Shown here: piece by piece, positions 33,219-41,678 of the stretch
Layout: the number at the start of each line of letters is the position of its first letter
How positions within the stretch are numbered: position 1 is the stretch's first letter
From: Xylanibacillus composti
GTDB lineage: Bacteria > Bacillota > Bacilli > Paenibacillales > K13
Direction of reading: 5' to 3'
Assembly: GCF_018403685.1 (NCBI RefSeq)
Contig: NZ_BOVK01000007.1
Location: forward strand, 36,618 to 100,617
DNA: 64,000 bases
Position numbers and translations under genes: made by a program
Notes under the pieces: generated by a model
Seen by the model: the letters and a program-made list of their open reading frames with translations, nothing else
What the model was told of the DNA's origin: nothing
Database searches by the model: none

Positions 33219-34204
33219 AGCGGTTGCCTTATCCTATCCTGCTCGTCGCTCTGCTTGCGCTTAACCTGTTCGTCTTCCTCCTGCACATCGGGCTGGGGCA
33301 ATTCACCATCACTCCCTGGGAGGTAGCCGCCTCGCTTATCGGAGCTGGCAATGCGGAGCACGATTTCATCGTCCACACGCTCCGTCTCCCCCGAGCTGTG
33401 CTTGGCTTTATGACCGGTGCCGGCTTGGCCGTATCCGGCGCGCTCCTGCAAGGCTTCACACGCAATCCGCTGGCTTCTCCCGGCGTGCTGGGCCTGAATG
33501 CCGGGGCAGCGGCGGCGGCCGTGCTGGTCATCGTCGCCTTCACGGATGTCCCGATCGCCTGGCTTCCGTTCGCGGCCTTCGCCGGTGCCGTCCTGGTCGC
33601 CGCATGCTCTTACGTGCTCGCTTGGCGGGACGGGATGTCCTCCATCCGACTCGTGCTGATCGGCATTGGCATCGCCGCGGTCTGCCAGGCGCTGATTACG
33701 ATTCTGCTTACATACGGGCAAATCCGCTCCGTCTCGCAGGCCACAATTTGGATGACTGGCAGCCTGTACGGCAAAGGATGGGAGCACTTCACCCCTTACT
33801 GGCCCTGGTTCGTCGCATCTATGCTGCTGGCCTTCACCCTTACCCGGCAGCTCGACGTGCTGGCGTTGGGCGATGAGCTTGCGGGCGGGCTTGGCATCAG
33901 GCTGGAGCTCAAGCGCTTCCTGATCATTCTCGCCAGCGTCGGTCTGGCCGCATCATCCGTGGCCGTTGTCGGCACCGTCAGCTTCGTCGGCCTGATGGCG
34001 CCGCATCTCGCCAGAAGCTTCACTGGCGTATCGCACGCCAGGCTGCTTCCTGCTGCCGCGCTTGTCGGCGGCTTGATCGTGCTCGCTGCAGATTTGCTGG
34101 GACGCACCCTGCTCGCCCCGACCGAAATTCCATGCGGCCTCCTTACAGCGATCATCGGCGGCCCCTACTTCCTTTACCTGCTGCGGCGGCAGAAGGCAAG
34201 CTAG
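33215..34204 (+). CDS. FecCD-family iron-siderophore permease (SirC-like)
   Basis: 329 residues, about nine to ten membrane helices. LRLPRAVLGFMTGAGLAVSG, ALLQGFTRNPLASPGVLGLN, VGTVSFVGLMAPHLARSFTG and APTEIPCGLLTAIIGGPYFL are the standard signatures. The GTG at 33215 overlaps the preceding stop codon and is preferred to an in-frame GTG nine bases earlier. Last gene of the unit; a strong terminator follows. Confidence 0.93.
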   Translation: MKRLPYPILLVALLALNLFVFLLHIGLGQFTITPWEVAASLIGAGNAEHDFIVHTLRLPRAVLGFMTGAGLAVSGALLQGFTRNPLASPGVLGLNAGAAAAAVLVIVAFTDVPIAWLPFAAFAGAVLVAACSYVLAWRDGMSSIRLVLIGIGIAAVCQALITILLTYGQIRSVSQATIWMTGSLYGKGWEHFTPYWPWFVASMLLAFTLTRQLDVLALGDELAGGLGIRLELKRFLIILASVGLAASSVAVVGTVSFVGLMAPHLARSFTGVSHARLLPAAALVGGLIVLAADLLGRTLLAPTEIPCGLLTAIIGGPYFLYLLRRQKAS

Positions 34205-34242
34205 CTTCGGCCAATAGTAGCGGAACCCCCAAACAGTACTAT

Positions 34243-34292
34243 AAAAAAACCTTGGCACTATATGCATGTTCTGCGCAGTTCCAAGGTTTTTT
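34243..34292. terminator. terminator after the FecCD permeases
   Basis: AAAAAACCTTGG (34243-34254) pairs with CCAAGGTTTTTT (34281-34292), giving T-runs on both strands. Confidence 0.8.
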
Positions 34293-35012
34293 GCTTGTAT
34301 CTATTCAACATGCTCCGGTTTGCTTCATTCTCATGTGATGCAACTTCCTGCACATCTTGTCGATTCCTTGACCGCTCAGGAAGTTTTCTACTGCCTGAAT
34401 TTCGCTTCCTTGCCCGTCCATCTCATCGCCGCTTTGTTTCCATTCAATTACATTTTGTTCGATTTCCGCTTTCTTGGCCGCTCATCACGTCACTTTTTTG
34501 CTGTCATTACTTATTTACTTTTTTATTACCTGTCCATATGTCCCCTACCTGCCCGAACTGCCGCTTCCTCGATGGCCTGCTGTTGCGCCAGAAATAGGCC
34601 GCAATTCTAAGTTTGACTCAACCCAGCCGCACCGTTCGGGAGGCAACACTTGAGCGATATTTCGTACAAACGTTGTGGAATCATGCCTGTTGAACTCTTT
34701 TTGTGTGAAATATCGTACAAACGCACCAGTCGCACCCTCCAGAACGCAGCACTTGAACGATTTTTCGTACAAACGCGCCAGCTTCACCCTTCAGAACGCA
34801 GCATTTGAACGATATTTCGTACAAACGTTGTGGAATCATGCCTTGTTGAACTCTTTTTGTATGAAAAATCGTACAAACGCGGCAGCTGGCTAGCTCTGTA
34901 TGAACCTTCGCGCAGGCGACGCAACGTTCAGCGAACTCGCCGGCATCCCCAGCCACTCAACACACCGAATAGCTATGTTGTTTCATATTTGACGTTCAGA
35001 GACTATTCAAAT
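34293..35012. other. AT-rich gene-free region
   Basis: No reading frame with a ribosome binding site. The first half (to about 34600) is pyrimidine-rich without structure I recognise. The second half is the 52-bp periodic array. Composition is clearly more AT-rich than the genes on either side. Confidence 0.5.
34661..34879. repeat. 52-bp periodic array of TCGTACAAACG
   Basis: The 11-base core TCGTACAAACG occurs at 34662, 34713, 34765, 34817 and 34869, i.e. 51, 52, 52 and 52 bases apart. Two kinds of filler alternate in the order A B B A: A starts TTGTGGAATCATGCC, B contains AGAACGCAGCA.TTGAACGAT. The array is not CRISPR-like, since the core is short and the fillers repeat. Function unknown. 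Confidence 0.85.
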
Positions 35013-35040
35013 AAAAAAGCTGCCTCCCAGCCGCTTATGA
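35013..35040 (-). terminator. probable terminator of tag
   Basis: Minus strand AAGCGGCTG, GGAGG loop, CAGC then TTTTTTATTT, about 20 bases past the tag stop codon. The stem is short, so the call is moderate. Confidence 0.5.
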
Positions 35041-35059
35041 CTGAGAGACAACTCCGCCC

Positions 35060-35767
35060 CTAGCGCACAGGCCGCTGAAAAAGCCCGCGTGCCCGCTCGG
35101 CATCTGCGCGAATAACGCATCCTTCGGCATGATCATTCACCAGCCCCATCGCTTGCATGAACGAGTACAGCGTGGTCGGTCCGACGAATGTCCACCCCAG
35201 CTTCTTCAAGTCCTTCGACAGCCTCGCAGACTCGGCCGAGACCGATATGCTCAGCGGCTCAGACAGCTGCTCCTTCGCGGACTCGGCTGTGACCGATATG
35301 CTCAGCGGCTCAGACAGCTGCTCCTTCGCGGACCCGGCCAAGGCCGAGACCGAGGCCGTCCGCGGCTTCGCATCGGGCTCGTAGCGCCAGAAGAAGGCGG
35401 CCAGCGATCCTTCGCACTCGACAAGCTCAAGCGCTCGCCGCGCATTGTTGATGGCCGCTTCGATCTTGCCGCGATGCCGGACGATCCCTTCATCGCGAAG
35501 CAAGCGCTCGATATCCTGCTCCGTGTAGCCCGCAACCTTGTCGAGAGCAAACGCATCGAATGCCTTGCGGAAATGGTCCCGCTTGGCAAGGATCGTTCGC
35601 CAGCTCAGGCCGGATTGGAAGCTCTCCAAGCACAGCTTCTCGAACAAGCGCTGGTCGTCATTGACCGGAAATCCCCATTCGGCATCGTGATAGGCAATCA
35701 TCTCCGGCGTCTCCAGGCACCAGCGGCAGCGTGGCCGGCCATCCGGCCCTGCACTCGTCTGGCTCAT
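35060..35767 (-). CDS. tag: DNA-3-methyladenine glycosylase I (Tag) with duplicated loop
   Basis: Base-excision repair enzyme removing 3-methyladenine. RCRWC with Cys14 and AYHDAEWG with His27, then GLVNDHAEGC near the end, supply the zinc site known from E. coli Tag. FEKLCLESFQSGLSWRTIL and RHRGKIEAAINNARR are classic. GGAGGAGG precedes the ATG. At 235 residues it is 40-45 longer than usual: the loop before LSKDLKKLGW contains a 17-residue unit (AKEQLSEPLSISVTAES) present twice, from a perfect-looking 51-bp tandem duplication around 35241-35340. Confidence 0.93.
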   Translation of the reverse strand: MSQTSAGPDGRPRCRWCLETPEMIAYHDAEWGFPVNDDQRLFEKLCLESFQSGLSWRTILAKRDHFRKAFDAFALDKVAGYTEQDIERLLRDEGIVRHRGKIEAAINNARRALELVECEGSLAAFFWRYEPDAKPRTASVSALAGSAKEQLSEPLSISVTAESAKEQLSEPLSISVSAESARLSKDLKKLGWTFVGPTTLYSFMQAMGLVNDHAEGCVIRADAERARGLFQRPVR

Positions 35768-35803
35768 GTTCTACCTCCTCCGCTTACGTACATCCCGCAA
35801 CCC

Positions 35804-37099
35804 TTAAATCTTATACGCCCGCATAGCCCGGCGCAGTTCCTTCAAGGAAGGCCGCTTGCCGTACATCAGCACGCCGGTGCGATAAATCTTCGCGGCCAGC
35901 CACCCCGTGACGAAGATCGTTGCCGCCAGCAGCCCAATCGCCAGCCATACTTCCCACACTGCCGGATCAGTCAGCCCAACGCGCAGGAACATAATGAACG
36001 GCGAGAAGAACGGGATGAAGGAAGTAACCGTAATCAATGTCGAGTCCGGCGCGGATATTCCGAAGATCGCGATAAAGTAGCCAATCATGGACAGGAACGT
36101 CACAGGCATGATCGCTTGCCCCAAATCCTCTGTCCGGCTCACAATCGAACCGACCGCAGCAAACATCGCTGCATAGAGGAAATACCCCATGAGATAAAAC
36201 AATACGGCGTAGAAAATAAGCAGAAACCCTACACTGCTCAAATCTATGTTCATATCAGCAAACAGGGAGCGATTATGCGGCAGCGCAATATTCGCGAGCG
36301 CGACTGCCCCCAGCAGCAGAAGCTGCGAGATGCCGACTATAAACATCCCGAAGATCTTGCCGAACATTTGCTTCAGCGGAGAAACGCTAGTGACGAGAAT
36401 TTCCATGACACGCGAGCTTTTTTCTGCGGTAATTTCCGTCGCGATCAACTGTCCTGATGCCATAACGCCGATAAAGAGCACAATGACCATCACGTACACG
36501 AACCCGGTTGCGACGGCAATTTCCCCTTCTGTCTTGCCTGCATCCCCTACATTGCCCGCTCCTTCCCCAACGGAGATTTGCACCTTGTTCAGTGCAATGG
36601 GCGCATTGATCTGGTTCACCTGCTCTGCCGTCAACCCGAGCGCGGGCGCCACAACCTGCACCTTGATCGCTTGCAGCGCCTGCTGCAGCTGGTTGACTGT
36701 GCCGAAATCCATTGCTTTCTCCGACTTGTAGGTCATCATCGGGAAGCCATTGGCATCCGCTTCTCCGAACAGCAAGTAGCCTGCGATTTCGCCAGCGGCG
36801 ATGCGTTCCTTCAATACGCGTTCATTGTCCTCCAGAGAGCCTTGATCTGGCACGACTACCAGCTCCAACCCGGCTCGCTCTTGACCTCCCACATGCTGAT
36901 CAAGCAAGGGCAGCATCTCGGACGAGCCTTCAATGACGCCAACATTGACCGTTTCGTCGGTTTGAAATTTCGAGATAAAGTAAGGCGCATTCAAACCGAT
37001 GCTAATGACGATTGCAATAATCAAGGAAGTGACGACAAAAGATTTCGTACGAAATTTATTCGCCACGGTAAAGGCCAAGACTGTCCAGAACTTATTCAC
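35804..37099 (-). CDS. ABC-2 type permease, NatB-like
   Basis: 431 residues. One N-terminal helix (KSFVVTSLIIAIVISIG), a large extracellular domain, then about five to six helices. This is the layout of NatB sodium exporters and related ABC-2 permeases. The GTG start overlaps the natA-like stop codon and follows GGGGAG. It is last in a five-gene operon headed by a membrane protein and a YtrA-type repressor. Substrate not established; sodium or a peptide antibiotic are both possible. Confidence 0.85.
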   Translation of the reverse strand: MNKFWTVLAFTVANKFRTKSFVVTSLIIAIVISIGLNAPYFISKFQTDETVNVGVIEGSSEMLPLLDQHVGGQERAGLELVVVPDQGSLEDNERVLKERIAAGEIAGYLLFGEADANGFPMMTYKSEKAMDFGTVNQLQQALQAIKVQVVAPALGLTAEQVNQINAPIALNKVQISVGEGAGNVGDAGKTEGEIAVATGFVYVMVIVLFIGVMASGQLIATEITAEKSSRVMEILVTSVSPLKQMFGKIFGMFIVGISQLLLLGAVALANIALPHNRSLFADMNIDLSSVGFLLIFYAVLFYLMGYFLYAAMFAAVGSIVSRTEDLGQAIMPVTFLSMIGYFIAIFGISAPDSTLITVTSFIPFFSPFIMFLRVGLTDPAVWEVWLAIGLLAATIFVTGWLAAKIYRTGVLMYGKRPSLKELRRAMRAYKI

Positions 37100-38000
37100 G
37101 GGCTTCTCCCCCCACTGCTTTGATAAAGATTTCATTCAGCGTCGGCTCCATAATTTCAAAGCGGTGCACACTGCTTTGCGCCAGCGCTTTCTGCAGCACC
37201 TCCTGTGCAGCGTCTATCCGGTCCATATAAACGACCCGTCCCTGCTCGGTGTCCTCAATCCGGTTCACGCCTGCGATTTGCTCAAGACCTTGAACAGGTT
37301 CTTCAGTCCGCAGCACAATTTTCTCTTTGGGGAACGATTGCTTAATTGTCTTGATCGTACCGGACAGCACCGTTTTGGAGCGATGAAGGATGGTAATGCG
37401 CTGGCACAGCTCTTCTACATGTTCCATCCGATGGGTGGAAAACAAAATGCTTGTGCCGCTGTCCCTCAGTTCCTTCACTGTTGCTTTCAGCAACTCGACA
37501 TTGACGGGATCAAGACCGCTGAAAGCCTCATCCAGCACAAGAATTTTCGGCTGATGGAGCACCGCTGCGATAAATTGAATTTTTTGCTGATTCCCTTTTG
37601 AGAGCTCCTCGACCTTTTTGCCGTAATAGTCCGTAACTTCAAACTTCTCCAGCCATCTCTTCAGCTCGCGATCCGCGTCTTTCCGCTTCATCCCCTTCAG
37701 CTGTGCCAGATAGATGAGCTGATCGCAGACTCGCACCTTCGGGTAGAGTCCGCGCTCCTCCGGCAAATATCCCAGCTGGCCAATGACCTCTTCGCTGTAC
37801 CCCTTCCCGCTGTACGAAATCTGTCCTTCATCCGGGTAGATCAAACCGAGCACCATGCGCATCGTCGTTGTTTTGCCCGCTCCGTTCGCGCCGAGCAGCC
37901 CGTAAATTTCGCCTTCCTGCACTTCAAACTCAATACGGTCCACAGCTGTTTTGTCTCCGTACTGCTTCGATACTTGCTCCAAACGTAAAGGTACCATCAT
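37092..38000 (-). CDS. ABC transporter ATPase, NatA-like
   Basis: 302 residues. Walker A GLLGANGAGKTTTMRMVLGL, signature LSKGNQQKIQF, Walker B ILVLDEAFSGLDP, H-loop STHRMEHVEEL. A C-terminal DUF4162-type region follows. The SKGNQQK form of the signature is typical of NatA. AAGGAG precedes the ATG. It pairs with the overlapping NatB-like permease. Confidence 0.92.
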   Translation of the reverse strand: MMVPLRLEQVSKQYGDKTAVDRIEFEVQEGEIYGLLGANGAGKTTTMRMVLGLIYPDEGQISYSGKGYSEEVIGQLGYLPEERGLYPKVRVCDQLIYLAQLKGMKRKDADRELKRWLEKFEVTDYYGKKVEELSKGNQQKIQFIAAVLHQPKILVLDEAFSGLDPVNVELLKATVKELRDSGTSILFSTHRMEHVEELCQRITILHRSKTVLSGTIKTIKQSFPKEKIVLRTEEPVQGLEQIAGVNRIEDTEQGRVVYMDRIDAAQEVLQKALAQSSVHRFEIMEPTLNEIFIKAVGGEARE

Positions 38001-38020
38001 CTCAAGCTCCTTCCTCTTTC

Positions 38021-38902
38021 TTATCTTCTATCTTTTTTACGAATCATATAGGAGAAAATTTCATCCAATTCTAACGCTTGCCGTTGGCGCACCCGGATGC
38101 CGAGTGACTGCAGCACTTCCTCAATGGCAGCTTGATCGCTCGTGACTACCATCGGCGCAGGCTCATGTTGAACATGCATCACACCCGGCAGATTGTTGAC
38201 AGGAAGCGGCCCATCGAGCCATAGCTTGCGCCAGCCATCCTGCAAGGCATCCTTTTCATAGATATCGAGAAGCTCGCCTCTATGAAGAATGGCGATGTAA
38301 TCAGCCAAGCGCTTAACCTCTTCCATCATGTGGGTAGCAATAACGATGCTTCGCTCCCCTTGCTCCATCCACCTTCGCAAATCATCGATCCAATCCCGCC
38401 AGACGAAAGGATCAAGCCCCGAGGACGGCTCATCCAGCAGCAGCACATCCGCCTCCGCAGCCAGCGCATGCACAAGCTCCATCCTGCGCAGCGTGCCCTT
38501 GGAGCAATCCTTCAGCTTCTTGTCCAGGGGCAGTTCGTACTTGGCTGCCAACTCCTGATAGAGCGCCTCATTCCAACGCGGATACCAGCGCTTCACAAAG
38601 GAAGTCTCCATGCGTACCGTCATGCCATCGTCCGGATGATAAAATGTTTCCGGCACGTAGGCGATCCGCTGCTTCAGCTTCACCTCATCTTCTTCGTATG
38701 AACCGCCGAACAGATGCACCGTGCCGCTATCCGGCTGCGCCATATTCATCATAAGTTTGAACAGCGTGCTCTTCCCCGCGCCATTCGGTCCTACCACCGC
38801 GGTAATCGTTCCTGGCTCCAGACGCAGGTTTATCGGCCCCAATTGATAGTCGCCAATCGTCTTCGTTGCCTGCGAAAGCTCCAGCAATGCTTCGTTATGC
38901 AT
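38021..38902 (-). CDS. ABC transporter ATPase, YtrB-like
   Basis: 293 residues. Walker A VVGPNGAGKSTLFKLMMN, signature degenerated to CSKGTLRRMELV, Walker B VLLLDEPSSGLDP, H-loop ATHMMEEVKRLAD. The aromatic-rich FVKRWYPRWNEALYQELA segment is typical of ATPases encoded beside YtrA regulators. AAAGGAGG precedes the ATG, which lies inside the 3' end of the regulator gene. Its membrane partner is probably the protein at 39332-40075. Confidence 0.9.
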   Translation of the reverse strand: MHNEALLELSQATKTIGDYQLGPINLRLEPGTITAVVGPNGAGKSTLFKLMMNMAQPDSGTVHLFGGSYEEDEVKLKQRIAYVPETFYHPDDGMTVRMETSFVKRWYPRWNEALYQELAAKYELPLDKKLKDCSKGTLRRMELVHALAAEADVLLLDEPSSGLDPFVWRDWIDDLRRWMEQGERSIVIATHMMEEVKRLADYIAILHRGELLDIYEKDALQDGWRKLWLDGPLPVNNLPGVMHVQHEPAPMVVTSDQAAIEEVLQSLGIRVRQRQALELDEIFSYMIRKKDRR

Positions 38903-39314
38903 GCTCTGCTCCTCCTTTCCCCGCATCCGCAGCTCCTTGTTCCGCCAGCACTTGCTCAAACCACTGTCGGAGCTGCTCAGACGTGCACTGCAGACGGAAG
39001 CCTGTTCGCACAGCATCCTCCAATGCTTTCACTACCGTTTCCATCTGGTAACCGCTCCGTTTCTCTTCACTGACTCCCACCACAAATGTCCCCGTCCCCT
39101 GCTTCGTCCGCAGCAGCCCTTCTCCTTCCAAATCCTGATACACCCGTCGAATGGTAATGACACTGCAGGCCAAGTCCTGTGCCAGTTCGCGAATGGAGGG
39201 CATCAATGATCCCGCTGCCAGCTGCCCGTTCCAAATGAGCGAACGCAGCTGATTTTCGATCTGATGATACATCGGCTCCGGGCTGTCAGGAGATACATGA
39301 ATCGGGATACGCAT
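38895..39314 (-). CDS. GntR-family repressor, YtrA subfamily
   Basis: 139 residues. N-terminal winged helix: MYHQIENQLRSLIWNGQLAA, MPSIRELAQDLACSVITIRR, GEGLLRTKQGTGTFVVG. A short helical C-terminus without a ligand domain is typical of YtrA, which represses a cell-wall-antibiotic-responsive ABC operon. It sits second in its operon, downstream of a membrane protein, and probably binds the palindrome at 40101-40132. Confidence 0.9.
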   Translation of the reverse strand: MRIPIHVSPDSPEPMYHQIENQLRSLIWNGQLAAGSLMPSIRELAQDLACSVITIRRVYQDLEGEGLLRTKQGTGTFVVGVSEEKRSGYQMETVVKALEDAVRTGFRLQCTSEQLRQWFEQVLAEQGAADAGKGGAEHA

Positions 39315-39331
39315 GGATACTCACCCGCCTT

Positions 39332-40075
39332 CTAGCAAAAATCACGCTTTTGCAGCTTATTGGCCAAAACAACTCCTGCGATCATCGTCAATACCGCAGC
39401 AAGCATCAGCAGCAAGCCGCTCCACACAAACTGCAACCGGCTCCTCGCTAAGTCCAATGTCAAATGGACGATGGAATAACCTGTACCCAGATAAAACGGA
39501 ATCATGAACAACGGTGTAATGACCATCGTCAAAAGGGTCAATCGAAAGTATTGCTTGCCGTTCATCATCATTTCCCAGTACACAAACATTGCTCCTGCAA
39601 CCAACGCATAACTCAGCCAAATGCATCCAAACGAGACAGCTGTCGCCACAGACAGGTCCTGATCGCTCATCGCATTGTACCCCAATGTGTAAGCGGTGAA
39701 GAAAATAGCCAGAAGCACCACAGTATTGATGGCATGCCGGATCAATCGGCTGTAGACGATCTCCCTCGCATGAATGGGGAATCGCTTCATGTACTGGAGA
39801 TTTTGGCTGTACATGTCGGTTTTCCAGTACACGCCGAACATTTTGCGCTGCAGCAAGAAGCTCACTGTCGGCACGACCAGCAGGAAGAAAATATCTTGGG
39901 GAATGACGCTCCAGGCCAGCTCAAGCCGCGTACTATCCGTTCCACGATGATCAACGCCCAAAGCGATTTGCGCGGTCAGCCAGCCGTATAGCAAGGTGAA
40001 CAGCAGACAGAACACATAGGCAAACCGCAAGCGCTTGTACTCGATGCCGATTAAGTATCGGATATTGCTCCACAT
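39332..40075 (-). CDS. multi-pass membrane protein of the YtrA operon
   Basis: 247 residues with about six hydrophobic helices (VFCLLFTLLYGWLTAQ, HAINTVVLLAIFFTAYTL, LVAGAMFVYWEMMMNGK, FVWSGLLLMLAAVLTMIAG). It resembles small ABC-2-type permease subunits paired with YtrB-like ATPases. No specific family was recognised. The second of two close ATGs, eight bases from AGAAGG, is preferred. First gene of the operon, 26 bases from the candidate operator. Confidence 0.75.
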   Translation of the reverse strand: MWSNIRYLIGIEYKRLRFAYVFCLLFTLLYGWLTAQIALGVDHRGTDSTRLELAWSVIPQDIFFLLVVPTVSFLLQRKMFGVYWKTDMYSQNLQYMKRFPIHAREIVYSRLIRHAINTVVLLAIFFTAYTLGYNAMSDQDLSVATAVSFGCIWLSYALVAGAMFVYWEMMMNGKQYFRLTLLTMVITPLFMIPFYLGTGYSIVHLTLDLARSRLQFVWSGLLLMLAAVLTMIAGVVLANKLQKRDFC

Positions 40076-40100
40076 AAGCATCCTTCTTTCAGAGATGTGT

Positions 40101-40132
40101 TTATACTGTATATATTGATATGCACAGTATAA
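40101..40132. promoter_or_regulatory. candidate YtrA operator
   Basis: Perfect 9-bp inverted repeat TTATACTGT, 14 bases, ACAGTATAA, directly before the first gene of the YtrA-containing operon. Autoregulation by the encoded GntR-type protein is inferred. Confidence 0.7.
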
Positions 40133-40216
40133 CAGTGTGTTGCCACGTGTGCAATACTTTTTCCCAACATTCATGCGCAACCTCCCTCCACAGCACTCGC
40201 AACATAGGGATGGCAC

Positions 40217-40241
40217 TAACGGAAGCGAGGAGCACGATTCA
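40217..40241 (+). repeat. dispersed TAACGGAA repeat copy
   Basis: TAACGGAAGCGAGGAGCACG and the bases after it match the 25-bp family seen four times at 23009-23191. Confidence 0.55.
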
Positions 40242-40280
40242 GTTGTAAGTTTCCCAACAAGAGCACGGTCTCCGCTTTAA

Positions 40281-40315
40281 TAAAATAAAAGCACCTCCCA
40301 AAGTAGGAGATGCTT
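40281..40315 (-). terminator. terminator of the ctaCDEFG operon
   Basis: Minus strand AAGCATCTCC, 7-base loop, GGAGGTGCTT, then TTATTTTATT, 18 bases past the ctaG stop codon. Confidence 0.85.
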
Positions 40316-40332
40316 CGATCAATAACTCTAGC

Positions 40333-41241
40333 TTAAGCCCGGTTCAGATTGCCGTTCGACCAGCTTTCCTCAATCGGTTCTTCCTTGTTCTCCTTGCGGT
40401 ACCAGTTGATGAAGATGTACAGCAGGATAATGCCATAAATAAACTCCTGTGACAGTTTCATGATTACGCCGCCCAGTTGTTGGTCTGCGCGGGGCTCATA
40501 AGACATGAAAAACTCTGGACCGCCGAAGTTCGCCAAAATCGCTTCCGAGCCCGCCGGCACACAGTAGCCCATTGCTATTGCCCATAACTCCGCATTCGTG
40601 TAGGTGGCATACATCGCCTGATCAGCAAAAATAATCATCGCACAGGCAGGCGTCAGCAGTACGCCATTTATGAACACATAGGCAAGCTTGCGAAGATCCG
40701 TCAGGCTGTGCGTGTCCGGCAGCGGATTGACAATCGGCCACCACATCATGAGGGCCGTGACCAGCAGCACGAAGTAATACACAGTGTGCACGAAGTAATT
40801 CGTCATAACGTAGTCATGCACAACCGGCAGGTGATAGAGAGAAAACAAGCCGTTGAACAGGATCGTTGCAAAAATAGGCCGCATCAGAAAGCTGAGCCGC
40901 GAGATGCCCCGTATCTTCAATATTCGTTGATACAGCCAGTTCGGAATGCCCAGCAGCAGAAGCGGCGGCGCTGCAATATAGGCAACGGCCATCGACAACA
41001 TATGCGCGCTAAATGATATGTGGGCCATCAGATCCAGCGGACTGCCAAGCGCCGTGTACAGCAGCAGCAGGCCAAGTCCAAACAAAGTCTTTTTCCCCAA
41101 GCTTGTCTGTTCTGTACCGCCAACCACGTGCTTCCAGGGGCCTGTGATCAGCAAATAGACTACATAGACCCCGATTAGAAGCAGCATCAGATATGGACTC
41201 CACATCGCACGAAAATCAAAGTAATCCCAAAAACTGATCAC
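40333..41241 (-). CDS. ctaG: cytochrome c oxidase assembly factor CtaG
   Basis: 302 residues, about seven membrane helices. Conserved LYTALGSPLDLMAHISFSAH with the following MLSMAVAYIAAPPLLLLG, MMWWPIVNP and the DQQLGGVIMK motif of CtaG_Bsu proteins, which help build the CuA site of caa3 oxidase. GTG start after AAAGGGGAG. It ends the cta operon, 109 bases after ctaF. Confidence 0.95.
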   Translation of the reverse strand: MISFWDYFDFRAMWSPYLMLLLIGVYVVYLLITGPWKHVVGGTEQTSLGKKTLFGLGLLLLYTALGSPLDLMAHISFSAHMLSMAVAYIAAPPLLLLGIPNWLYQRILKIRGISRLSFLMRPIFATILFNGLFSLYHLPVVHDYVMTNYFVHTVYYFVLLVTALMMWWPIVNPLPDTHSLTDLRKLAYVFINGVLLTPACAMIIFADQAMYATYTNAELWAIAMGYCVPAGSEAILANFGGPEFFMSYEPRADQQLGGVIMKLSQEFIYGIILLYIFINWYRKENKEEPIEESWSNGNLNRA

Positions 41242-41350
41242 AGTGATGCTCCCCTTTCCTGAAAGAATTGTCTCTGACAGTTAATGAAAAAGCCGGGAGC
41301 TCACGACTACTAGTCCGCCCCCGACTTTGCTCCTTGCTATCCCAACCGGA

Positions 41351-41674
41351 TTACCACCAAGTCCAGTAAGTTACGGTCACCAATGCTGTAAGAAATACGA
41401 CAAATCCAAATATCAAGCCGACTCTTGCGTAGCCATGTCCCCTGTCCTTCATGTGCATCCAATACGCCAGCTGTACGATGACCTGGACCATCGCCAATAT
41501 GACGATAAACCAAATCTTGAACATCGCGCTGAGATTCGGATTCGCAACAGCAACAAATGCCAGAAGCGTCAGCACCAATGAAATGGCAAAGGCGATGAAG
41601 TGATTCTTCGGACCTTCATGCGCTGGACCGCGCTTGATCTTGCCGGATTGCTGCTGTCCATTCGTTTGTTCCAT
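41351..41674 (-). CDS. ctaF: cytochrome c oxidase subunit IVB (CtaF)
   Basis: 107 residues. A charged N-terminus is followed by three membrane helices (FIAFAISLVLTLLAFVAV, FIVILAMVQVIVQLAYWMHM, LIFGFVVFLTALVTVTYWTW). Matches CtaF of Bacillus caa3 oxidase. The chosen ATG lies 4 bases after the ctaE stop, with GGTGG upstream; an extension in the same frame overlaps ctaE and is a shadow. Confidence 0.93.
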   Translation of the reverse strand: MEQTNGQQQSGKIKRGPAHEGPKNHFIAFAISLVLTLLAFVAVANPNLSAMFKIWFIVILAMVQVIVQLAYWMHMKDRGHGYARVGLIFGFVVFLTALVTVTYWTWW

Positions 41675-41678
41675 CGTA

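Noticed and set aside
34661..34879. Possible CRISPR array
   Set aside because: The conserved core is only about 11 bases and the intervening sequences are themselves repeated (A B B A), unlike unique spacers; no cas genes are in the window.
35129..36457. 442-codon plus-strand frame opposite tag and natB
   Set aside because: Opposite-strand shadow created by GC-rich codon use; no ribosome binding site and no domain.
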